From NCBI GenBank assembly GCA_018873225.1, contig JAEILZ010000007.1, positions 2,666,001-2,730,000 on the forward strand: a DNA stretch of 64,000 nucleotides, written 5' to 3'. The DNA is from [Phialemoniopsis] sp. UDSM-2020 (taxonomy: Eukaryota > Ascomycota > Sordariomycetes > Thyridiales > Thyridiaceae). The translations under genes and the position numbers were made by a program. This document shows, piece after piece, positions 24,743 through 35,459 of this stretch (positions are counted from its first letter, which is position 1; each line of letters begins with the position of its first letter). The notes under the pieces were generated by a model that did not search any database, was not told the DNA's origin, and saw only the letters and a list, made by a program, of their open reading frames with translations.

Positions 24743-25261
24743 ATGCCCTCCTACACCTTCACAGAGCCGCACCCGACCGTGGCCGCAAACTCCATCACCC
24801 ACTCCGGCCGCGGCGGCGCAGGCAACCACTTCCGCGCGCCCTCGCAGACCACCCCCTCCGCCGGCATCCCCTCGCACGAGCTCTGCACCGTGCAGACCAA
24901 GACTTCAGTCACCACCACCCCTGCCCGACGCTTCTACTCCGGACGCGGCGGCGCGGGCAACGCGCACGCCGCAAGCGAGAAGCCCGTCCTCAGCTTCGAC
25001 GAGGAGTACGCCGCCGCGGCCGCGCGCGACCAGGCCTCGTCGGGCTTTGTGGGCCGTGGCGGCGCGGGCAACGCCGTGGTCTACTCTTCGTCGAGCAGCC
25101 GGTCGGCCGGGTACGTGAGCAAGCCTAGACGTAGCAAGGGCGATGACGCGAGCAGCGTGGGCAGCTCGCGGCGGGATAGCAGCAGCACCGACGGCGGGGA
25201 GAGCGTGCGCAGCGGCGGGTTCTGGCGGACGCTGAGCCGTGTTGCTTCGCACCGGCACTGA
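24743..25261 (+). CDS. DUF3602 / Par32-like protein with three GRGGAGN repeats (172 aa)
   Basis: A single exon starting at ATG in the context CACCATGCC. An upstream in-frame ATG at 24692 is in the leader and less likely. The protein begins MPSYTFTEPHP and carries three copies of GRGGAGN (about residues 22, 69 and 110). This is the hallmark of the DUF3602 family, which includes yeast Par32/Amu1, a TOR- and Npr1-controlled regulator of ammonium transporters. The C-terminal third is Ser/Arg-rich (GSSRRDSSSTDGG) and ends in a short amphipathic helix FWRTLSRVASHRH. Codon use is strongly GC-ending, unlike the flanks, which suits high expression. The family is secure. The ammonium-transport role is by analogy only. 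Confidence 0.85.
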   Translation: MPSYTFTEPHPTVAANSITHSGRGGAGNHFRAPSQTTPSAGIPSHELCTVQTKTSVTTTPARRFYSGRGGAGNAHAASEKPVLSFDEEYAAAAARDQASSGFVGRGGAGNAVVYSSSSSRSAGYVSKPRRSKGDDASSVGSSRRDSSSTDGGESVRSGGFWRTLSRVASHRH

Positions 25262-26265
25262 AGAGGGGCCAGACTCTACAAGGAGAGAGAGAGACGGGCG
25301 ATTCTCTTGATTTCAACCGGCGAGGCGTTTCATTCGGGTTGATCTATCTTGCTCATCCCCACTACTCAAAAACATCACGAAGTTACGGCACACAACACGG
25401 CACAAGGGAAAAGTTATATTTGGAATTCCTTCATTTAACAACTACGGAGGAGGAATGGGGCCTCAGAGCAAACAACAGCGAGTATCACAACCATGCTCAA
25501 TAATCAACAACCTTCGGGGGCCAAAGGGAGGAAGAAACCAACACACATCTAATTTCCTCCCCGCCCCCGAATCTTTGTTAAACCCCCCCCTTTTGGCTTC
25601 TGGCTGGCAGACTCCAGAGAAAACGATGGCCAAGAGAAATGGGAAGAGCGAAATTACCAACCAATGACAGCATTACTAGCGAGCGGCGTTTGTTTCTGGT
25701 GAACTGATGGGTCGTTTGGGAAAAGGAGGCACCTTTTCTCCAAACAGGATATACCCCCCAACTGGCGAAAAAAAGCAACACATGGAATTCTTTTTTAGCT
25801 ATCTGCAGTTTTAGTGTATCACATAGGCACGCCACGGGGTTCTCTGGGCCTCGATGGATAATACATGATTTGGCAATTGTCAAATCCCCAACATATACAA
25901 TCCTCTGAAGTGTTATTGCATGAACGTGACTGGACTCGGCATCTTTGGTATGTCACTTTGTGCATTTCTATCATAAGCATGGTCAACGGACTCCGGGTAT
26001 CATTTGAATTCTTTCTAATACATCTTGATAAAGTGCTCGCTCTCGAACTCCATCCTAGATGCACGCCAGCTTAGCCCCCTCCAACATTGCCAGCTTCGAT
26101 GGAACGGCCGTCATCTCCCCATTGCTGCATCATCAACATCGTCTCCGCTGGTGATGATAGATACTTGTCGTACGAATGACCAAGGGTACAAGGCAGCCCT
26201 TGGTCGATGAAATTAGTTATAGAGTTACATGCTGACCTGGCCGGATCTCAAATCCTGACAGCTCA
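25262..26265. other. Convergent intergenic region DUF3602 gene / ARP1
   Basis: Both flanking genes end here. No conserved open frame is seen, and the 101-codon minus frame at 25578..25883 has no domain. Confidence 0.55.
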
Positions 26266-27592
26266 TCAGTTGAACTTTGTGTGGATAATGTCCGGGTTCT
26301 CATGCCAGTCGTCGATGCTAACCCACATCTATAGGAGTGTCAAGTCAGTCATTATCCCCATTAATCTTCATATAGCAGATGTGTCAGTCGTACCTTTCTG
26401 AACGTGCTCAGTCCCGCCAAGATACTGCCGCCGATCCAGGTCGAGTACTTGCGCTCCGGCGGCGCAAAGATCTTGATGCGCATGTCCTTGGCTGCCAGCC
26501 TCCGCACCTCGTTGAGCAGTCGGTCACCGAAGCCCTTGGTCAGGGTGCTTCCACCAGACAGCACGATGTTGGAGTAGAGCGATTTGCGTAGGTCCATGTC
26601 GGCTTTGCTGATGGAGTCGACGACAACCTGGTGCACGCCAGAGTACTCGAGTCCAATGATCTCAGGGTCGAACAGGATCTCGGGGGCGCGGAACCGTTCG
26701 GGGCCAATCTATGTTCCATAATGTTAGCTAGGCTCTTAGAAAAGCGTGATTGTGAGGGGCGTACCTGTAGCTTGTTCCCGTCCGGCAAGACGTACTCTGC
26801 CGTCTTCTTGGGGTCCAACTTCGAGGCCCCGGTCCACTCCTTCTCCTCTTTCCTGGGGTCGAGCGCGACGTAGCTAGTGCTCTCCTTGATGAGACGCACA
26901 ACCTCCTTCTCAGCGCTCGTGTGGAACACGTAGCCCTTCTTGCGCAGTAGCGTCTGCAGATACTCGGTGACATCACGCCCAGCGACATCTATCCGCCTGA
27001 TCGAATTTGTGATGGCAAATCCTTCGTAGACAGGGACAGCGTGTGAGACGCCGTCGCCCGAATCTAATACAATACCCGTCGTCCGACCGCTGGCGTAGAG
27101 GGACAGAACGGCCTGTACAGAGGTATAAAGAGCAGGGACGTTGAAAGTCTCGAAGAGGATCTGGGCGGCGGTGTCGCGATTGCTTCGCGGGTTGAGGGGT
27201 GGCTCGGTCAGGAGGACTGGATGCTGCGCAGATTGTTAGTCAAGCTCCCCAGCTCCAAACCTGGAGACAAGAAGTTTGCATACCTCTTCACTCAATGTCT
27301 TGAGCCCTTCGTCATAGACATATGTCCAGATCTTCTCCATGTCATCCCAGTCCGTCACCACGCCGTGCTCGAGGGGGTACCGAATCTTGAGCAGCCCCCG
27401 GTACTCCGTCGCCGCCTCCTGGCCGATGAAGACCTCCCCTTCCAATGCACCTGCCAGTACCCTCAGATGCTTTGGCCTCCCCACGAACGAAGGGAAGTTG
27501 CACTTTGGCGTATCGTCCCCAGCAAAGCCCGCGCGGATAGTGCCCGAGCCATTGTCGATGACTATGGGCGCGTTGTGCAGTAGCTCCGCCAT
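26266..27592 (-). CDS. arp1: ARP1, actin-related protein of the dynactin complex
   Basis: Exons: 27284..27592, 26765..27223, 26394..26708 and 26266..26328. All introns are phase 0 (60, 56 and 65 nt). The product is 381 aa, the normal length for Arp1 (Neurospora ro-4, centractin). Actin-fold motifs are intact: the phosphate-1 loop [14 protein letters not shown], the phosphate-2 loop [14 protein letters not shown] and the adenosine site [14 protein letters not shown]. The C-terminus [19 protein letters not shown], on its own last exon, is typical of Arp1. Arp1 forms the short filament of dynactin that links dynein to cargo for nuclear migration and organelle transport. The long match over the whole chain distinguishes it from conventional actin. 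Confidence 0.97.
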
Positions 27593-29951
27593 CTTGCCGC
27601 TTCTGCTCGAGGTGACCCGGCCCGAAAGCCCTTTTATATCACAGGGTGTCTCAGACTTTCGAAGTGGTCTGGCTCGATAAAGGTCTTCGATCGAGTTTCG
27701 TGTCACACAATCTTAGAGCGGTCGTGGAGATCAGGAGGTCGACCACAGTAGGGAGCGCGGATCGGTAGTGGTTAGGCTGGTCGTATCACCTTTTCGAATT
27801 TCTGATGAGCATGGCCCTCTTGACGAAAGTAATTGGCGGGCTTGCAAGGCCACTGGCGCGACACTGAATATGCTGTTATGAGAGTGAGGCTCGAAACGTT
27901 CGCATTAATTGCCTGGTATTCCACGACGCGCTTGACAGACCAGACGGTAAAAGGGAGCTACAGGGGCGTGTTCCTGAACTATGCCTGCTTGGGAAGACGC
28001 TGGGGCCGTCCGCAGATTGGGCAGGATGGCACTGTGGCTTGTGCGTGCGGGTGGTCATTGCGGGGATGTGGCTCGTGGGCCAGATCAATGTTTCGTCCAG
28101 TCTCCCGGCTCCTGAGAGCATCCCCACGTTAGCTTCCAAGCTCTGAGAGCTACGATCTAGATCTACAGAGCACACAACTGCGTGAAGCGAGCCCAGCAAG
28201 GCTGCCATCATTACCAAAAAGACAGTTACATAATACATAACTTGATGAAGTTTTGGTATTTAAAACGGGGTTTTCTATAGCTTAGGTACTCATGTAGTGT
28301 TTGGTCGGCGACTTAGAATGGACTGCGTCAACTCAGCATCTCGATGCACTCTTCAGCAATTCGAGCTTCTGACCAGATCCGGGACTATCTTTCGAATAAC
28401 CTCCTCAGTATCTCACACCGCAACACCTATGATTCAATTTCATTGAGACTTCAGAGCTAGCCCTTCATTGGTCAAGATACGCTCGCGGCGACTTAAAGAA
28501 GAATTGCCCAGATGGTATCGCAGTTCTACCTCAGAGCATAGACCAAACGGGCAAGGCGGCGACATACCAAATCCAGCGTGTTGCATCTTGAGTCAATGAG
28601 GCGTCGTCTGCCCCAGCATCAGGGGACAGAACCAACAGCATGCTCTACCCGGCGATTATTGATCACCTATTGTTTGCTCCAATTGATCGTGCATAATCAC
28701 CCCCGTTGCCCCGAATCCTTACTTGCTGGCCCTGTCTACGGTGCAGCAGCCACAAGCCTATCATCCCTGTTCCCGACGCTCGCTAAAGCCAATCGCATGG
28801 TGCTCCCATGATCTCTGATCGGTGGGCTTCAAGCCACAGCTTTAGGAATCGACCGTCGCCGGTCCTTTCGTTGGCGATCTGCACACACACCACGCACATG
28901 TTATCGTCTAGCCAAGCGGTCTGACGATTCGAGAAGGGCGCTACCAGGAGCTCTAGACATGCCAAGTCATCTTAGGTCCAGATTAGCGGCAAGAAGCAAT
29001 GACCACGACCGAGACGGGCCATGCACCGCAACGCCTGTCAATGTGACATGGTGCTTTAGCTTGGCCTCGCACGTCCTCAGCTTCGCTTTCGAGGGAGGGG
29101 GAGTGATGATTCGAGCTTGGAGATGCGCATGGCTCGATCCGGGCTGTTGCAGCACCTTGATGGTCACCTCTCTCTCGCAGCTGCGGGTATCGACATATGG
29201 GTTCATTGGTCTGTCTCGCTTGTTTGCCTTCACTGTATTCCTGGCCGGCTATGTGAGCCAACTGGTGCAAGAGCAGATTAGTGCTGCCAGGCGTTTTCCT
29301 CAACTGCATTCCATTGACAGCTTTAAGCTCGGATCCACCAGGCCTAACGGTCTCGCCGAGATCGTCGTGGGTTCGGTGATTGTGCTGCAACCATGCTCAA
29401 AAGCGGTCATCGAGCAGATGGCATTCTTCCTTGACTGGTCGGCCGGGACTGTGACAACCCCCGTCCGACGCTGCAAACGTGAGCGCAGGGCAAGCAAACA
29501 TTTTCCAGAAGGATACGTGCAGCCGCCACACGGATGCATGTCGCAACCCTTGTGAACGAGTCTCCAGTTCTCTCTCTCCTCTTTTCTCATTCAAGAAGAG
29601 AGCAGGATCAGGTCCCCCGCGCTGCCGGGATATGCTGTAACCCCACACCCCCTCCTGTAATAAGCTCCGCCTGGCTTTCCCAGCTCTCTGGTCAGACTTT
29701 CACCGTGACCCAAATTCTCGGGACGACTCCCAGACCTACCGTCCTGGATTGGAAGGCAGAGCTTCCCAATAAGAAACATTCCCACGCTCGGCAATCGACT
29801 TCTGATCTCGGGAGCGACCGTTGCCACTTTCTTTCTTTCTTTCTGCTACCGTCCTGCCGTCGTCGCTCGTTTTCTAAACTTCAATTATACTATCGTACCT
29901 CTTCAACCCCTATCTTGGGACCAGCTCAGGGACCGAGCGGTTGGTTGTTTA
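27593..29951. other. Divergent region ARP1 / methyltransferase
   Basis: 2.4 kb between outward-facing genes. A 198-codon plus frame (28959..29555) and a 135-codon frame opposite it have no recognisable domain, and I do not call them genes. A TTTC repeat lies near 29828 just before the methyltransferase start. Confidence 0.45.
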
Positions 29952-31626
29952 ATGGCGGCGCTAGAGGATCAATACATCCAACCCGAGACGGTGAGTTTAG
30001 ACATTTCCTCAGTCTTTTGCGTCCCTGAGACATGTTCGGATCTTCGTCTCACTCCAAACCCTTCCAAATACTCTCACCCAGCTCGAATTGGCAGTGGTGC
30101 CCGCCCCGGACGGCGCTCCGCAGACCGCTCTTGCTCATAAGTGGTTGCCGGAGCCCCCAATTTCCGGGTGAGATGGTTGAGCTTGGCTGCCATGCCAAAC
30201 AACATCGTCTTTTCGCCATTTTCATTATTTGATACGACTTGCTATGCATACAGATACTGACGATACGGCACAGAACATGACGGATGAGGACTATGAGTCC
30301 ATGGAGGTGTGTTGGTTCCGCGACTCGTACGATCCGCTCGTCCGCACCGGTACGCACGCTAACAGCTTATCTATTGCACCAGAGTGAGAGGACAGAGGGG
30401 TCCATACTGAGCCTGGCCATGTTCAGGGGCCGAGTGCAAGATGGCCGTCTCTACACCGTCTATGGGAAAGAAGGTTGGTTGAATGCCGCCTTGCTGAGCC
30501 GTTGTTCCCGGACACTAATCGCTTTCAGAGTATGGCTTCCCCATGGATGACCAAGAACTCGACAGGATAGATTTGTGCCATGCCAAGTACTACGCATTAC
30601 TAGACAAGAAGCGGTTTCTGGCACCGATACCTTCACATCCTCAGAGTGTGCTCGATCTCGGCTGCGGCACTGGTGAGTCCTATCATACCAGCCTCTATCA
30701 ACGCTCCGATGGCAACTAACACAACTATTCTGCTTCAGGCGCATGGGCAGTGGACTTTGCAGATAATTACCCATCAGCCGAGGTAGACTCCCTCTCACTT
30801 CTCTCGATACAATCCTTGATGCTTACAGCTGCAACAGGTATTAGGTATCGACATCGCGCCGACGCAACCCGAATGGGTACCACCCAACTGCCGCTTCGAG
30901 CTCAATGACATGGAGCAGCCCTGGACCTGGCCAGAGAACAGCTTCGACTTTATCTTTGCGCGCGACCTAATCCTGTCGGTGCGGGACTTTCCCAAGCTGA
31001 TAGACGAGATCTATACGTATGTGTTCCCCGCGCTTCTCCAACACGTCTCCATTAGAGAACTCGACCAGCTAATCGATTCCGTACCCCATTGCAGACACCT
31101 CAAGCCCGGCGGCCACGTCGAGTTCCAGTGCATAACGGGCCTGATCCAGTGCGACGACGGGACCTTGCCGCCCGACGCCGCCCTGCGCAGCTTCAGCGAG
31201 CACCTCAGCGTCGCGGCGGCCAAATTCGGCGCGCCGATCGAGGACCCGACGCGCTGGCGGTCCTGGCTCGAGCAGCGCGGCTTCGAGGCCGCGGCCGAGC
31301 ACGTCTTCAAGGTGCCGCTGAACCCCTGGCCGCGCGACCAGCGGCTCAAGCTCGTCGGCGCGTTCGAGCAGGAGAACCTCCTGTCGAACCTGACGGGCAT
31401 GACGGTGCGCCTGTTCCGCCGCACGCTGGGGTGGTCGGCGGCCGAGGTCGATTCGTTCAATGCGGGCGTGAGGAGGGAGGTGAAGAATTGGCGGTATCAT
31501 TCTTATTGGCCTTAGTAAGTTTCTTGTCATTGTGAGTTGGGCGGCTGAAGTACTGACGATATTGCCTCGTACAGTTATGTGGTGCATGCAAGGAAACCCC
31601 TGGCGCCTCAATGGCCAGATAGTTAA
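29952..31626 (+). CDS. LaeA-like SAM-dependent methyltransferase (333 aa)
   Basis: Eight exons: 29952..29990, 30274..30306, 30383..30473, 30529..30672, 30739..30782, 30838..31016, 31095..31514 and 31575..31626. All introns have GT..AG ends, and the sum gives 333 codons plus stop. After a short acidic N-terminus comes the family block GRVQDGRLYTVYGKE EYGFPMDDQELDRIDL, which precedes the AdoMet site in LaeA-like enzymes. Motif I is VLDLGCGTGAWAVDFA, followed by the acidic loop VLGIDIAP and FDFIFARDLI. The C-terminus (YYVVHARKPLAPQWP) is also typical. The substrate is unknown. This is one of the many LaeA-like paralogues and not necessarily the global regulator LaeA. Exons 2 and 3 are the least certain part of the model, although the branch site CTAAC and acceptor before 30383 are good. 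Confidence 0.85.
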
Positions 31627-32504
31627 AGTGATAGAGCGAGCTTTCCAGGCAGTCGGCCTGGCCTGCTTCCTGGAGTACGACGAACGAGCATCTGCATAAC
31701 CAGTGACTGGGAACACCATATAGATAGCATGTTTATGACTTATGAATTGACACGAATTGAACTCAGACAATGTTGCTAGAAACGCCTGCAAAGAGTATTA
31801 TCGTACTTTGGATCGTGCTATGCCATGTGACGACCGTGTATTAGTAACTCGCAAGTATATCCGGGTATATACGATCAGATTGGGCGAAGATCGTCTAGAA
31901 CAGGGTAGGTAATCATGAAGCGAAGCAAACAATGGTGCAAGTGTTATAAGTGAAAATTAGGCTTTCTTGAAGGGGAGTCGTAGTAATGCCTGGCAGGCCT
32001 TATCATGGCAAGGGGTGGTACATATCCTAGCAGAATACTTTCCCAAATCAAGCCTGCAGGCCTTAGAGAGAAGACTACTTTGAAATCACACATAAGTCAC
32101 TCATGAGGCAATGTAGGCAAATAGTTATGAAGTTTAACAAAGTAAATTAGATCGTTCCACTGATCGTAGCTAGCCAAAAGGGCCCCCTATCCTGCTAATC
32201 TGCACAAATGCGACGGTGATATCTGAGCCTCTTTCTGGCCATGCGTAGGAAACAGAAAACGCCCCCAAACTCCAGTCCATGATGCAGTGTATATACAAAA
32301 GTGATGTTTGGTATCCGAAAGTCTTTGCTGCCGTAGTGATATGTCACCAGGCCGCGTCCGGCCTATGACCACTCCCGGCGGAAGCAACCACGGAGCCAAG
32401 TCGATGTCGTGATGATGACGATGTCCCGTCTCTATATTCGTAGTGACTCTCATGCAATAAGAAGATGCTTTTTTGTTTGTTTGAAGAGAAAGCAAGTCCT
32501 TCTT
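31627..32504. other. Convergent intergenic region
   Basis: 3' flanks of the methyltransferase and the small mitochondrial-type gene. No conserved frame is seen. Confidence 0.55.
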
Positions 32505-32765
32505 TTACATGCGGCCGTCGAGACCCTTGGCGGCGAGGTAGGGCCAGCCGAGGACGAAGGCGACGCCGGGGACGAAGACGACGGCCTGGCTGGTGACGCG
32601 CTTGACCATCTTGCCGACGTCGGCGCCCTGGACCTTTTGGGTCGTGGGCAGGCGCTCGAAGGGGTGGGGCTCAAAGGAGCGCATGGCGTTGCGGACGGAG
32701 CGCATGACCGAGAAGTTGCGGCGGCCGGCGGCGCGGATGGCGGCACGAGCGACGATGGGAGACAT
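32505..32765 (-). CDS. Small probable mitochondrial membrane protein (86 aa)
   Basis: A single exon with start ATG at 32765, preceded by an A-rich leader (ACCAAAAATG on the coding strand). The N-terminus (MSPIVARAAIRAAGRRNFSV) is basic, hydroxylated and free of acidic residues, like a mitochondrial presequence. A polar middle (FEPHPFERLPTTQK) is followed by one hydrophobic segment of about 20 residues (AVVFVPGVAFVLGWPYLAA) near the C-terminus. The size and layout resemble small single-pass subunits of respiratory complexes, for example COX7C/Cox8-type proteins, but I cannot name it with confidence. Codon use is strongly GC-ending, as in highly expressed genes. Confidence 0.75.
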   Translation of the reverse strand: MSPIVARAAIRAAGRRNFSVMRSVRNAMRSFEPHPFERLPTTQKVQGADVGKMVKRVTSQAVVFVPGVAFVLGWPYLAAKGLDGRM

Positions 32766-34231
32766 TTTTGGTATTATTGGGGAGTAGAGAGTAAAAACTC
32801 GAAAAAGGTTTTGTTTTGGTAGAGTGGTGTGGTTGGTTGTTGTGTGTAAAGTCTTACAAGACTGTATGAGTGGAGTTGTGTGTAAGTGAGGAGAGGAGAG
32901 TGTTGATGGTTGGTTGCTTGTTGTTGCTGTTGATGCTGTGTGATGGATAAGATGGGAACACAACATGAAGCACGAGGAGGGACAAGGCTCTTATACACAA
33001 AGACGGGATGGGCAAACAAGACACGGATCATGAACACACACACAAGTCAAACCCAGCTCTACGGAACGATGCGGCGTGTTACGGATCGTCGCATGGCCTC
33101 ATGGACGCCCCAGATTCTACGGGCTGGAAGCCAAGAGGCTCACCAAAGATGACAGCATTGGGCCCAGGAAAGGCAGGCTGGTCAGCGGGCGACCGTACGA
33201 GTCGGGATGGCAAAAGAGTGGGCAATGGCCAAATGGGAGGGCGGTTTGGTGGCAGCGGTGGTGCGATTCTGGCGCGCGAACACCAGATGCTGCGAGAAAG
33301 AAGCGGACTGGAACCAACCCAAAAGGGGGAACTGACAGGTTTGGCATGTCCTGGGCTTCCAGAAGCTCGGGGACGGGCTCTGCTGGTCTCACTGCGCCAG
33401 AGACAGAGGACGATTTTGGGCAGGGTGTGGGGTGATTGATGGTCTGGATGACTCGGTTGTGGGCTGATCGGTGGCCGCCGAGAAAGTAGACTCGACTCAG
33501 TGCATTTGGTGGAGACCAAAGATGTGACACCCTGGTACTATCTGCGCACTATCTTATTTGCCTTTACAACACCACTGAGTCTGTTAGCTTGACGTCAGGA
33601 CATTGCTAAGAAACGAATGCAGCAACTTTCGCCCTTCTTTGATAACGGTACATGTCATGCACAGAAAAATCTTACTCCTCAATCAGATCATGCAAATCTC
33701 CGCCCAATCACCACCGCGCGCCAAATGGCACAGCTCCCTCCGACCTGCTTCTCCCGATGAATGGCACCACGAGCAGACCCCGACTCCCTGCGGCTCCCGG
33801 CGCTTGTTGAGTCTGCCTGCCCCGGAGACCGCAATTCTAGCCTTTCCCATGCCGGCTGATGATGGCATTCTCGATCCACTGATCTGCCCAGCCTCGATAG
33901 CAAGTGCGTCTGCTGTGTCTGACATCACTTCTGTATCCGGTAATCTGTTTCTGATACTCTATGTTCCTGATGTCGTTCATGATCCTTGGAGAGGTGCATG
34001 TGAATGCGGGGGACGGCCCGGCCGTGATGGCGGTTTAGTGCTGCTCCCTGCTCCCTGCTCCCTTTCCACAGTGAATTATGCCTGCTTAGTCACCCCTGAT
34101 GGACCACGGCTTCTCTTTGAGATATTCTGTATCCCTTGAATCAATTTGAGGTATGATGATGCTTGATGGTTTCTGGCCTGCAGTAGGGTATCATTACTTT
34201 TTTATTTCGTTCTTTCATGTCTATAGACTTT
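32766..34231. other. Intergenic, 1.5 kb
   Basis: Promoter of the small mitochondrial-type gene and 3' flank of THR1. Overlapping open frames of 119-178 codons on both strands (33008-34139) show no domains and contradict each other. A short GCTCCCT repeat (three copies) lies near 34045. Confidence 0.5.
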
Positions 34232-35459
34232 CTATTTTCTAATGACCTGTGCACCATCCGCCGGCTCTAATAGCTGCCACCGGCAGGTGATGTTCTGCTG
34301 CTTGAAACTGTCCATGATGCGCTGCGCAATCTCCTCAAAGTTGCTCGTCGCCAGCGCCAGGATGGTAGGTCCGGCGCCCGACAGGCACACACCCAGGAGG
34401 CCCGGTTGCGTGCCGGGCGTGATGGACTGGACGATCTCCGTGAGCCCCGGAATGAGCGTCTGGCGGTAGGGCTGGTGCAGTTTGTCCTGCATGGCGAGGT
34501 AGATGAGGTTGGGGTCCGGCGGCGACTGGCCCAGGGCGACGGGGAGCAGGGCTATCCGCTGCAGGTTGAAGGTCTGTGGTGTCTGGGTTAGAAACAGTTC
34601 TGCTTTTTAAGTATGACTCATCAAAACTCACCACATCGGCACGAGCGTACTCGGCCGGTAATACCTGACGAGCCTTGGCCGTAGAGACTTCAAAGTCGGG
34701 AATGATGGCAACTGCCTTGATCTCGGGAGCCCACGGGAATTTGATGTGGTGGCCGATGCCATGAGGTGGTGACGGCGGGTCGATGCCCGTGTCGACACCG
34801 CCGGCCGGCGCGGGGAGCACCTCACTAAGCGGGATCTCTTTCCGCGCCAGGTCCTCGGGTGCCAGAGGCATCAGGTAGGTGCCAATGAAGCCACCAAAAA
34901 GTGCCGCTCCCACATTGTCGGGGTGGCGCTCTGTATACGATATTAGCCAATTGACCCTTTCAAAGGGAAACTGCGTGCTCAGGCAACATAATGGTGCCAT
35001 TCCATACGAAGAGTGCCCAAACTTACCAATCATGAGACAATAGTCGAGCACCCGGTCGTTGTCGAGGTCGAGCTTGCCAGCCTCCTTGCCCAGGATGACG
35101 CCGGCGACGACCGCCGCGCCCGAGGACCCGAGCCCCCTGCCGAGCGGGATGGGGTTCTTGATGTGCACGTGCGTCTCGACGGGGAAGCTCCGCTGGCCGT
35201 GGCAGCGCAGGACGTAGAGGGCGACGCGGGTGATGAGGTTGGCGTCCGGGTCCAGGGGCACCTCGCCCGAGTCCTCGCCCTCGCCCTCGTAGGTGATGCG
35301 GCAGTTGAGCGGGTACTCGGACCGCTCCTTGGTGCGGTCGACGGTGACGTGCAGCTCGAGGAACATGGACAGGGCCAGGCCGATGACGTCGAAGCCCGGG
35401 CCGATGTTGGCCGACGAGCAGGGCGTCTTGATGACGAACGAGTCGGACGACGACGCCAT
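34232..35459 (-). CDS. thr1: Homoserine kinase
   Basis: Exons: 35027..35459, 34632..34930 and 34232..34573, with introns of 96 and 58 nt. The product is 357 aa, the usual length. It phosphorylates homoserine with ATP (EC 2.7.1.39), the step before threonine synthase. GHMP-kinase features are present: the N-terminal PCSSANIGPGFDVIGLAL, the ATP-binding motif PIPLGRGLGSSGAAVVAG at about residues 105-122, and the C-terminal glycine-rich motif GVCLSGAGPTILALA. I chose the ATG at 35459 because MASSSDSFVIKTP leads directly into the family start. The longer open frame upstream is leader. A weak TATA-like AATATAAA (35667..35674) lies about 210 bp upstream. Confidence 0.97.

Noticed and set aside
28959..29555. 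198-codon plus-strand open frame upstream of the methyltransferase
   Set aside because: No recognisable motif, with comparable open frames on the opposite strand. Read as chance in a promoter region.
24743..32504. DUF3602 gene, ARP1 and LaeA-like methyltransferase as a secondary-metabolite cluster
   Set aside because: No backbone enzyme (PKS, NRPS or terpene synthase), transporter or pathway regulator is present.
33603..34139. 178-codon plus-strand open frame downstream of THR1
   Set aside because: No domain. It sits in the THR1 3' flank and is not supported by splice sites.
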